The notes: generated by a model not told the origin, from the sequence alone. Counted from the first letter of the stretch, positions 1 through 6,089 are shown. The stretch: DNA of 6,097 nt from Candidatus Kapaibacterium sp. (GCA_027858275.1 JAQIDA010000196.1:1-6097), one strand, 5' to 3'. Program-made: numbers and translations.

Positions 1-1016
1 ATACCGTCTAATCTGATAACATAAGCGCCTGCGCGTTCTGCTTCTGTGTAAGGAGGATTAGGATCTGTTGAGCTCGGGTACATTCTGCCGACGGGCAAGA
101 TTGCGCCGTTTGCCGGATAAGAATCAACGAGTTTAGGACCGCCTGCGCCCCATGTCAAACGTACTCCCTCTTCAGTCCATGCTGAGCCTACTGCGGCATA
201 AGTATTATTGTTTAATGTACCGAAATCCTGGTTAGGAGTTATTCCGTCAGTTTCGCTTCTTCTGCCGGTCCATTCTGAGAATCCGTATGCTCCCGGAGGA
301 TACACGTTTACGTAGTTAACAGAGCCTCTGGTCGGTCCCTGATAACCATTTAAGCCAATCATTATAGGATAAGCGGGCTTGCCGTAACTGGTGTAGTTCC
401 AATAAGGATCAGTCGTACCGGTAAGGATATTAACTTTACCATAATGGATTTCAATTTTATTTGATCCTTCATACAATCTAATCTGAACGTCAGCTGTTTG
501 TGTGGGGACATAATAGTAATAGTGAATCTGCTGTTGCGGCCATTCAAAAACTGCAATTCTTGAACCCGGGCTACCCAGAACTCTGAATCTTGTTTGTCCG
601 TAGGGATACTTATAACAATACCCGAACAACCCATAAATGGTCGGTGTTACTGCCTGATTGTTCATTCCGGTCGGCTGATAATAGTAAGAGGCCATTCTTC
701 CTACATAGTAGTAAGGATACCTTGTTCCGGATTTCCATGGGTAGAATGAAATACAGGCAGCTCCAAAAGCAGCAATACGCGTATTTGCGGGATATACATG
801 ATCATCGTAATTAAATTCGAACGGCAAGCGCCATCCGGTGTAATACTGGCTATATGCCATCGCGCGAGCCGCATATGATGTCAGCGGCACGTAAGTGGCT
901 ATATCCATTTCCATTTCCGTGTCCTGAATTAAATCTGCTTTTACTTCCGGGACGGAAAAGATGATTAGCATTGCTACTAAAGCAACGCTGAAACTTGTTA
1001 GTAATTTTTTCAACAT
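1..1016 (-). CDS. Secreted tyrosine-rich beta-sandwich surface protein, 3' end outside window
   Basis: I translated this by hand from the ATG at 1016; the frame stays open for 338 codons to the window edge, so the C-terminus is missing. Residues 1-27 form a clear signal peptide: KK near the start, a hydrophobic stretch to about 22, and a likely cleavage after VKA. Residues about 60-195 read as an extracellular beta-sandwich, with FEFNYDDHVYP near 66-76 and VQIRLYEGSNKIEIHYG near 177-193. The latter pattern (variable LYEG.N.IE..YG) is familiar from nidogen-like and related domains in secreted Bacteroidota/Ignavibacteria proteins. Around 294-309, GPKLVDSYPANGAILPVG looks like the start of a second, Ig-like or repeat module. 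Tyrosines cluster strongly between 100 and 140, including YYY triplets. A GGAG at nine bases from the ATG supports the start. Function is unknown; cell-surface or secreted structural or adhesive roles are inference. A sorting domain may lie in the missing end. Confidence 0.88.
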   Translation of the reverse strand, partial: MLKKLLTSFSVALVAMLIIFSVPEVKADLIQDTEMEMDIATYVPLTSYAARAMAYSQYYTGWRLPFEFNYDDHVYPANTRIAAFGAACISFYPWKSGTRYPYYYVGRMASYYYQPTGMNNQAVTPTIYGLFGYCYKYPYGQTRFRVLGSPGSRIAVFEWPQQQIHYYYYVPTQTADVQIRLYEGSNKIEIHYGKVNILTGTTDPYWNYTSYGKPAYPIMIGLNGYQGPTRGSVNYVNVYPPGAYGFSEWTGRRSETDGITPNQDFGTLNNNTYAAVGSAWTEEGVRLTWGAGGPKLVDSYPANGAILPVGRMYPSSTDPNPPYTEAERAGAYVIRLDG

Positions 1017-1025
1017 AGTGTTGGA

Positions 1026-1072
1026 CTCCAATAATTATACAGACTTTTATGCCCGATTTCTTCCGGACCAAA
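1026..1072 (-). promoter_or_regulatory. Ribosome binding site and possible promoter of the secreted beta-sandwich gene
   Basis: Reading the minus strand, GGAG (plus positions 1026-1029) lies nine bases before the ATG at 1016, a good Shine-Dalgarno distance that fixes the start. TATAAT (1034-1039) sits just upstream and would give a very short leader. A TTTG at 1069-1072 followed 19 bases later by TA resembles the first half of a Bacteroidota-type promoter, but the downstream TTTG half is absent. The ribosome site is well supported; the promoter assignment is weak. Confidence 0.4.
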
Positions 1073-1275
1073 AGAAATCTGCACATTTATTATTTTCCAT
1101 TTTTTGCGGGATTTCTCCCCCGCTATCTTTAATGACACATTAGTCGCGAAAAGGTCTCAAACTTTTTCAAGATATTTCTAATTTAATTTTAGAAGTTATT
1201 AACCCGCAGTGTCTTATGATTCAATATTTTTTTGCTTGTTCAATCTCCGTTTGTTTTGTCACATAAACCAATCTC

Positions 1276-1304
1276 AAAAATAACAATTATTATGCCGGCG
1301 GCAT
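1276..1304 (-). terminator. Possible weak terminator downstream of the T9SS cargo gene
   Basis: On the minus strand, 68 bases after the stop codon of the 533-residue gene, ATGCC-GCC-GGCAT forms a five-base-pair hairpin with a three-base loop. It is followed by an AT-rich tail ending in five T residues (plus A's at 1276-1280). The stem is short and the T run begins about eleven bases after the stem, so this is at best a weak intrinsic terminator. Position after a stop codon and before the next promoter is the main support. Confidence 0.3.
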
Positions 1305-1371
1305 TGGTCGTAATGACTGTATGCTTGTGGTAGTATACACTACAAGAAAGGATGCGGACGGAACAGGAAAG

Positions 1372-2973
1372 TTATTTCACGAGTACCAGTCGTTCAAGCC
1401 GGACTTCTGTGGAGTTTTTAATTCTGCAGAAATATACACCGCTGGGCAAATCGCAGCTCTCAAAAGTGAAAATTTGTAATCCGGGGTTAAGCATTCCTTT
1501 ATGCAAAGTCTGTACTTTTTTCCCGCGAGGATCGAAAACTTCAATTTCAATAAAATCTGATTCATACAAATCAAAGCAAATATTTGTATAATCATTGAAT
1601 GGATTTGGTCCGGAAAACAAATTATGAATGACTTTGGAAGTCTTGCCGGCAATGAGTTTAACTTTAACGTATAGGGAGTCAAAATACAGAAATCCGTTTT
1701 TAGCCTTTCGAGCCGAAACAGTCATAAATATTCCTCTATACCACTGCCTCGCTTGCAAAATCAGCGATAAACTGTCCCGCAATTTCCAAGTATCCTCACC
1801 TGCATAGTAATCGTATTTATACCGAAATTCAACATCATATATATCTTCACTAAACGGTATGTCATAAGTCCAAGTCTGCGCACCCGGACCTGTTGTGATC
1901 GAGTCAGGCCCTTGGATTGTCAAGCTGTCGAGCAGTTGATCTTCGAGAACAATAAACTTGTTTTCATTCATAGTATTGATCGGCTCCAAATTCCGGTCCC
2001 GCAGATATTCGATTTGGGCGGCAATTGAGTCATGATTGTAATTCGAATTTGAAGTATAGAAGAACCAATCTACGGACATACTTGAGGCTCCCGAAAAAGA
2101 ATGCTCGGGATCGAAACCAATGATTGTCTCAAGTGTGAATTCAGGGAATCCCTCCTCGTCAGGCATCGGCACACCCCAATGGTCTGTGCCGGAACAATCA
2201 CCGACCCAAACTTCTGAACCGTCGGCAGCTAAGCTGTCACAATACATTGAATAATAAATCATTCTGTCAGTAGTATCAATATTGATAATAATTTCATACC
2301 ACTGATCTTCAATTATCGATTTTCCCTCAAATAACTGAGAACAATCTTCATAAAGTTCCCTTCCGCCGTCAGAGTCGATTATACAAGCAGGGGAGAAGTA
2401 TCGTTGATTGTCATAATCATTAGATGAATAGAATAATAATTCAGACAGACTATCCGAATTTTGATAATTCATGTATGAAATTGATATATCGGATTGCAGA
2501 TAATTATTATTGTCATTGCTGAACCGATAACGATCCGACTTCAGTCGAAACTCTTGTGCGGAAGATCCTGAGCCGGGAAGTTTAGCAAATTTACATCTCA
2601 GAGCGAAAACTCCATGTTCGAGAATGAACCCCGATCGAATAGCCGGAGGCAATGAACCGGACGTGAAAGACTCATTGGTGACTAAGTCTATACCGTAATC
2701 ACGAAAAACTACGGATGCTCCCTTAGCAAAAGGCTCATCCTCAATATTGTTCCTCCTCCAAGCACGACGAACATCATCGCCGCTACCCGAGAATGACCAC
2801 CATTTGTTTAATCCGAAAAGGCTTGAGTCGGAAGCAAAATCAGCACTATTGTAGTTGAAATCCTCAAAAATCAGCACGTCGAAACCCTGTCCGTATACGA
2901 TTGCCCTTTGGAACAGGAAAAAAGTAAACAGTAAAAATAATATTAGAACTTTATCGACATAATTCGTTTTCAT
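1372..2973 (-). CDS. Secreted T9SS-sorted protein with a GH16/LamG-like fold, catalytic motif not visible
   Basis: This is a complete 533-residue protein. Residues 1-28 are a signal peptide with a long hydrophobic core (VLILFLLFTFFLF). Residues about 33-310 resemble a concanavalin-type jelly roll of the laminarinase (GH16)/LamG kind: FEDFNYN near 36-42, RSGFILEHGVFALRCKFAKL at 113-132, DQWYEIIINID at 223-233 and SVDWFFYTSN at 300-309. These correspond to the usual 'G.fe.R.k', 'W..y.i.w' and closing 'VD...y' strands. The GH16 catalytic motif ExDxE is not present where expected; the stretch near 160-167 reads SDISISY, so I predict a binding or structural role rather than hydrolysis. Residues about 352-440 form another beta-rich module. 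Residues 453-533 are a type A T9SS sorting domain: SGPNPFNDYTN, a beta strand with FDPRGKKV, then LPSGVYFCRI and a basic C-terminus. The protein is therefore expected to be exported across the outer membrane and anchored or released there. No clear ribosome site precedes the start (AAGGA is about 16 bases away). The substrate is unknown. Confidence 0.92.
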   Translation of the reverse strand: MKTNYVDKVLILFLLFTFFLFQRAIVYGQGFDVLIFEDFNYNSADFASDSSLFGLNKWWSFSGSGDDVRRAWRRNNIEDEPFAKGASVVFRDYGIDLVTNESFTSGSLPPAIRSGFILEHGVFALRCKFAKLPGSGSSAQEFRLKSDRYRFSNDNNNYLQSDISISYMNYQNSDSLSELLFYSSNDYDNQRYFSPACIIDSDGGRELYEDCSQLFEGKSIIEDQWYEIIINIDTTDRMIYYSMYCDSLAADGSEVWVGDCSGTDHWGVPMPDEEGFPEFTLETIIGFDPEHSFSGASSMSVDWFFYTSNSNYNHDSIAAQIEYLRDRNLEPINTMNENKFIVLEDQLLDSLTIQGPDSITTGPGAQTWTYDIPFSEDIYDVEFRYKYDYYAGEDTWKLRDSLSLILQARQWYRGIFMTVSARKAKNGFLYFDSLYVKVKLIAGKTSKVIHNLFSGPNPFNDYTNICFDLYESDFIEIEVFDPRGKKVQTLHKGMLNPGLQIFTFESCDLPSGVYFCRIKNSTEVRLERLVLVK

Positions 2974-3113
2974 AGCAGTTCAGGTCGCATCCTTAGATTG
3001 AACTAAAAGAAACAATATAAATAAAATTCTCCTAAAAGCTCAGGTTATTTATAAAGTTTTTGAAAATAATTAGATTTTTTCACAATCATATAAATAGATT
3101 TCCGCCCTCTGTT

Positions 3114-3193
3114 CATACATGATATAATATTCTAACCCGTCAAAAATATTCGGACAGTTGCATTTAAATTATAATCGACATTGAGTGCGAAAA
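3114..3193 (+). repeat. Direct repeat copy A, promoter-like segment upstream of the 118-residue gene
   Basis: Hand alignment with 3893-3973 gives about 69 identical columns of 81, with a single one-base gap. The identical blocks are CATACATGATATAATATTCT at the start, ATTTAAATTATAATC in the middle and GAGTGCGAAAA at the end. Both copies keep two TATAAT hexamers (here 3123-3128 and 3170-3175), so the segment probably contains a promoter. In this copy the downstream ATG is more than 130 bases away, unlike copy B. The repeat itself is directly seen; promoter function is inference. Confidence 0.85.
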
Positions 3194-3314
3194 CGATTTG
3201 CGCACATATTCGTATGAATCATGAAAATAAGAATCATAGATCATATAACAAACTACTTCGGAGTGTTCTTCGTACATCAGAAGATGCACATATACCAATA
3301 TTGGCACCTTAATA

Positions 3315-3320
3315 AAAGGA
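3315..3320 (+). promoter_or_regulatory. Shine-Dalgarno site of the 118-residue gene
   Basis: AAAGGA ends six bases before the ATG at 3327. This is the clearest ribosome binding site on the plus strand of the window. It supports translation of the 118-residue frame from this ATG rather than from the upstream ATGs at 3214 and 3221. Confidence 0.6.
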
Positions 3321-3326
3321 TTAATT

Positions 3327-3683
3327 ATGCAAAAAGAGGGTCGCTTAAATTTAGATTCGGACGTTATTGTTGAGTTTTATTATGCAATTGATGGGAAAAA
3401 AATTGAAGCTCACTTTGTTACTGACTCACCGGGTCCAGAAGAGAACCATATTCTGACGATAGAAGGTTGGACGGATGCTCAGGGCAGAAAGACAGGAGAA
3501 AAAAGATATTATAATTTGAGTAGTTTTATTGGTGTCATTTGGATGATATATGAGTTTAATTTAAAAGACAACCGCTTGGATATGATAGTACATATGGTTG
3601 ACGACAGGATATGTGATCTCTATTTCATCAATCCAAAAGTTAAATGTACGCTCAATGGCGAAATGATATTTTCTTACGGATAG
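3327..3683 (+). CDS. Uncharacterised 118-residue soluble protein
   Basis: I do not recognise this family. The product has no signal peptide and no convincing membrane segment; the hydrophobic patch FIGVIWMIYEF near 67-77 is short and ends in charged residues. The composition is protein-like and rich in alternating hydrophobic and polar residues (VIVEFYYAIDGKKIEAHFV near 13-31, RLDMIVHMVDDRICDLYFI near 83-101). This suggests a small, mostly beta-strand cytoplasmic protein. A good ribosome site (AAAGGA, six bases upstream) supports the start. The coding sequence looks more AT-rich than the BatA-like gene downstream. It is bracketed by the two copies of the direct repeat and followed by a palindromic element, which suggests that this stretch was inserted or duplicated. 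It is probably its own transcription unit. It is a real gene with fair likelihood, but its role cannot be inferred from sequence. Confidence 0.7.
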   Translation: MQKEGRLNLDSDVIVEFYYAIDGKKIEAHFVTDSPGPEENHILTIEGWTDAQGRKTGEKRYYNLSSFIGVIWMIYEFNLKDNRLDMIVHMVDDRICDLYFINPKVKCTLNGEMIFSYG

Positions 3684-3763
3684 GAATAGTATGGCAGACA
3701 TAGTTTGTATTTGAAAACGATTTGAAGATTAAAATAATTCAGAATACTATAACCTCAAGCAAT

Positions 3764-3846
3764 TGTACAGACGCCCAATTTGGGCGTCTCAGCACGAAAC
3801 ACCCGGATTTGTGTTATAGGAGACGCCCAAATTGGGCGTCTGTACA
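3764..3846. repeat. REP/BIME-like double palindrome (83 bp) with 27-bp inverted repeat
   Basis: Positions 3764-3790 and 3820-3846 are perfect reverse complements over 27 bases. Each arm is itself a near-perfect palindrome: AGACGCCCAA, one central base, TTGGGCGTCT (3769-3789 and 3821-3841), flanked outside by TGTAC. The 29-base spacer contains a further small hairpin, AACAC (3798-3802) with GTGTT (3811-3815). The element can fold as two strong hairpins or as one long cruciform. Paired inverted palindromes of this type are typical of REP/BIME or MITE-like intergenic elements mobilised in trans, for example by RAYT-type (IS200/IS605-related) transposases. No transposase is visible here. It may also act as a bidirectional transcription block, although no T run follows. 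Confidence 0.85.
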
Positions 3847-3892
3847 CAGGGCGGTATTCCTCTTCGATGTCTGACATCTTCAGAAGCCCCCC

Positions 3893-3973
3893 CATACATG
3901 ATATAATATTCTCATTCGTCAAAAAAACTTCGGACAATTGTATTTAAATTATAATCTTCAACGAGTGCGAAAA
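3893..3973 (+). repeat. Direct repeat copy B, abutting the BatA-like gene
   Basis: This is the second copy of the segment at 3114-3193, about 779 bases downstream and in the same orientation. It starts at the last base of a run of seven C residues (3887-3893) and ends five bases before the ATG of the BatA-like gene. Differences from copy A are concentrated in CATTCGTC versus AACCCGTC, the A-run, and TTCAAC versus GACATT. The hexamers TATAAT at 3902-3907 and 3950-3955 are conserved. Confidence 0.85.
3929..3955 (+). promoter_or_regulatory. Candidate promoter of the BatA-like gene
   Basis: TATAAT at 3950-3955 is a consensus -10 hexamer 23 bases before the ATG, giving a predicted leader of about 15-18 bases. 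The upstream match is poor: TTCGGA at 3929-3934 with a 15-base spacer, and there is no Bacteroidota TTTG/TAnnTTTG pair. No Shine-Dalgarno precedes the ATG (GAGTG is about 16 bases away). Conservation of this hexamer between both repeat copies is the best support. Confidence 0.4.
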
Positions 3974-3978
3974 ACAAT

Positions 3979-6078
3979 ATGAATTTTATAAACCCGGCAG
4001 TTTTGACAGGTCTTGCGGCCGCTTCTATTCCTCTGATTCTTCATCTGCTAAATTTACGCAGATTGAAAACCGTGGAGTTTTCAACCCTGCGATTTCTTAA
4101 GGAATTGCAGAAAACTAAAATCCGTCGATTGAAATTGAAACAGATTCTTTTGCTGATTCTCCGCACTCTGATTATCTTTTTTATAGTTATGGCATTCGCC
4201 CGACCTGTTATTGAAGGTTCTTTGCCCCTTGCCGGACAGTACGCCAAAACCAGTGCGATTATTCTGATTGATAATTCCTTCAGTAATGATATGTCCGATG
4301 AATTCGGCAATAGATTCAATCAGGCGAAAAACGCGGCGGTTTCCATACTGGACGGTCTCAAAGACGGCGACGAAGCGGCGATAATCAAAATGACAGACAT
4401 TGATGATGAGCTGAATTATTCGTATACACGCAATCTCGACTTCCTCAAAGAAGATTTTTCGAAAATCACTGTTTCCGGCAAGCGTGCTGATTTGGAGCAA
4501 AGTTTGCGCCTCGCCGCGCTCGTTTCGGAAGACGCCATGAATCTCAACCGAGAAATATACATAATCAGTGACGCTCAGAAGAACGTATTTATGCGCGAAC
4601 TCAATGACTCGCTTCAACTCTTCGATGAGACGGTTTCAATATATTTCATTCAGCCCGGATATGATACAAAATCCGAAATCATGAATATATCCGTTGATTC
4701 ATTGAATGTATTGAATCGAATTTTCCAAGCTGATAAGCAAGTCGAAGCGGAAGTAATCCTGCGCAACAATTCTGCAAAGGATGCCGGCGCCGTGCTGATA
4801 AGTATGTTTTTCAATGGCGACCGTGTTTCACAAAGGACAATCGACATTCCGGCAGGGGAGACCCGTGCCTTGACAATAGCCGCGGCTCCGCAAGAGACCG
4901 GTATTATCAAAGCCTCAGTCCAATTAGAAGAAGACGCGCTTTTGGCGGACAATTCAAGATACTTTGCGTTTATGATTCCCGACAAGCCTAAAGTCGCCGT
5001 TATCGGAGGAGCTGAACAGCTCGCTTTTATCAAGCTTGCGCTTAAAACTGAAATCGGAGGGAAATCTCCTGCTCAAGTAGCATATGTTGATGTTAGTAAA
5101 TTCGCCGGGATCAATCCCAAGAAATATGACATTATAATTTGTGCCGGCGGATCTTATCTCAAAAGTGATCTTCTGCGACTCGAAGCTTATGTAAAAGACG
5201 GCGGCGCGGCACTGATTTTCGCCGACAAACGCACTCCCGAGAAAGTGTTTAATGAAGCGATCGCGCGCCTCGGATTCGGAACTTTGAAATACGCTGAATA
5301 CCCTGCCAATTTGCCTGCGGCGTTCACTTCGACAGATAGAGTACATCCTTTGTTCGAAGGCGTTTTCAAGGGCACTACAGACAGCAAAAAAGTTGTTGAG
5401 TCTCCCAAGATTTACAAATCTTTGACCTGCTCCGGCGGTCAATCCATAATCAATACCGCTGCAGGCTCTTTCATGTCGGAAAGCATTCTCGGCGACGGAC
5501 GCATCCTATATATCGGCGTTTCTCCTGATCTCAATTGGAGCAGTTTGCCCCTGACCGGTCTTTTCCCGACACTTGTTTATCGCTCTGTAATATATCTCTC
5601 ATCTCGCGAAGGTCTCGGCGTATCCGTGCAAGCAGGCAGTCAGTTCCGCTTAACACTGCCCAAACGAGTTGCGGCAGGCGGCAACTTCAAAATCATCGAT
5701 CCCAACGGTAAGGAATTCTTCAGCGAAGCAGCCATTCTGCCCTCCGGCGCGACGCTCTCATTCGATAACATCACAGATTTCGGCGTTTACTCTGTATATA
5801 CCTCAGCAGATCGTCCCGTGGCGGTTTTCGCCGTCAATCCGCTTCCCTCGGAATCCTATCAGGACATTCTGACCCGCGACGATATTCGCGAAGAGCTTAA
5901 CGGCAGAATAAACGAAAAAGCTTCAATCAACTTTATCGATGACATTAACAATATAAGCCTCGATATGGAACGTGTAAAGACAGGTACTGAACTCTGGCAA
6001 TTGTTTGTGGCTCTTGCCCTGCTCTGTGCTTTTGCTGAGATGTTGATTGGGCGGAGTTCGAAGAGTGATGTGGAGTAG
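3979..6078 (+). CDS. BatA-like membrane protein with VWA and glutamine-amidotransferase-like domains
   Basis: This is a complete 699-residue protein. Residues 1-80 match the BatA N-terminal anchor: MNFINPAVLTGLAAASIPLILHLL, the RRLKTVEFSTLRFL signature (27-40), and a second helix about 55-73 ending in FARPVIEG. Residues about 91-225 form a von Willebrand A domain with the metal-site motif DNSFS (98-102) and a later ISD (196-198). The usual third metal-site threonine is not obvious; the equivalent region reads GKRADLEQSL. Residues about 235-330 are a CARDB/Ig-like beta module. Residues about 335-545 resemble a class I glutamine-amidotransferase-like fold (KVAVIGG, YDIIICAGGSYL, VHPLFEGVF). I see no catalytic cysteine there, so an enzyme role is unlikely. 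A closing beta module and one helix (673-690) end the protein. It is thus anchored at both ends with a large periplasmic middle. In this family, such genes usually sit with moxR and DUF58 genes; neither is in view. It starts five bases after repeat copy B and is followed directly by a G tract. The aerotolerance role of BatA homologues is from other species and not shown here. Confidence 0.93.
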   Translation: MNFINPAVLTGLAAASIPLILHLLNLRRLKTVEFSTLRFLKELQKTKIRRLKLKQILLLILRTLIIFFIVMAFARPVIEGSLPLAGQYAKTSAIILIDNSFSNDMSDEFGNRFNQAKNAAVSILDGLKDGDEAAIIKMTDIDDELNYSYTRNLDFLKEDFSKITVSGKRADLEQSLRLAALVSEDAMNLNREIYIISDAQKNVFMRELNDSLQLFDETVSIYFIQPGYDTKSEIMNISVDSLNVLNRIFQADKQVEAEVILRNNSAKDAGAVLISMFFNGDRVSQRTIDIPAGETRALTIAAAPQETGIIKASVQLEEDALLADNSRYFAFMIPDKPKVAVIGGAEQLAFIKLALKTEIGGKSPAQVAYVDVSKFAGINPKKYDIIICAGGSYLKSDLLRLEAYVKDGGAALIFADKRTPEKVFNEAIARLGFGTLKYAEYPANLPAAFTSTDRVHPLFEGVFKGTTDSKKVVESPKIYKSLTCSGGQSIINTAAGSFMSESILGDGRILYIGVSPDLNWSSLPLTGLFPTLVYRSVIYLSSREGLGVSVQAGSQFRLTLPKRVAAGGNFKIIDPNGKEFFSEAAILPSGATLSFDNITDFGVYSVYTSADRPVAVFAVNPLPSESYQDILTRDDIREELNGRINEKASINFIDDINNISLDMERVKTGTELWQLFVALALLCAFAEMLIGRSSKSDVE

Positions 6079-6089
6079 GGGGGGGGGGG
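6078..6089 (+). repeat. Poly-G tract of 12 at the end of the BatA-like gene
   Basis: Twelve consecutive G residues begin with the last base of the TAG stop codon and end eight bases before the window edge. Slippage here would not alter the BatA-like protein. Such tracts can be phase-variation sites for the next gene, but they are also common assembly or sequencing error points. Confidence 0.8.

Larger units (their letters stand above)
1017..1371. other. Intergenic region between two minus-strand genes
   Basis: No credible gene is seen here on either strand. Short open frames reach in from the coding shadows but lack start signals and protein-like composition. The region is AT-rich and holds the upstream signals of the 1016 gene. 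It also holds a GC hairpin at 1106-1123 (GCGGG, 8-base loop, CCCGC), about 90 bases upstream of the ATG, and a second hairpin at 1292-1304 considered separately as a terminator. A small GTAGT/ACTAC inverted repeat at 1330-1343 is too short to interpret. The large gap suggests that the 1016 gene is transcribed separately from the 533-residue gene rather than as an operon. Confidence 0.6.
2974..3326. other. Divergent intergenic region carrying repeat copy A
   Basis: This region separates the minus-strand 533-residue gene from the plus-strand 118-residue gene and should contain promoters for both. The half near 2973 is very AT-rich with no promoter I can assign confidently. The half near the 118-residue gene contains repeat copy A (3114-3193) with two TATAAT hexamers. 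The second lies in ATTATAAT, which also reads as ATTATA and could act in either direction. From 3194 to 3326 there is leader-like sequence. It contains two overlapping short reading frames (ATG at 3214, stop at 3310-3312, 32 codons; ATG at 3221, stop at 3371-3373, 50 codons), neither preceded by a ribosome site; I do not call them genes. Confidence 0.55.

Noticed and set aside
850..1086. Minus-strand open frame of 78 codons near the start of the first gene
   Set aside because: It is in a different frame from the 338-codon reading frame that carries a signal peptide, a ribosome site and a beta-sandwich pattern; that longer frame runs off the window edge.
1352..1591. Plus-strand open frame of 79 codons
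   Set aside because: It lies opposite the T9SS sorting domain of the 533-residue protein, whose family signature is clear; the plus frame has no ribosome site or recognisable motifs.
3114..3193. att site of an integrated element
   Set aside because: The direct repeats are imperfect, contain promoter hexamers, and flank a single small gene with no integrase or tRNA gene nearby.
3764..3789. Intrinsic terminator for the 118-residue gene
   Set aside because: The hairpin is strong, but no T run follows on either strand and the arm is part of a larger mobile-type element. It could still hinder transcription, so I only mention it within the repeat entry.
3764..3846. CRISPR repeat-spacer array
   Set aside because: There are only two units, in inverted rather than direct orientation, with no further repeats and no cas genes.
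3755..3937. Minus-strand open frame of 60 codons
   Set aside because: Most of it is a translation of the inverted palindromic element and repeat copy B. The predicted residues RPIWASP and TPKLGV come directly from the palindromes. Such frames are a known source of spurious hypothetical proteins.
4081..4617. Minus-strand open frame of 178 codons inside the BatA-like gene
   Set aside because: It is antisense to the well-supported BatA anchor and VWA domain, so it is a coding shadow; the same applies to the minus frames at 4650-5033 and 4954-5442.
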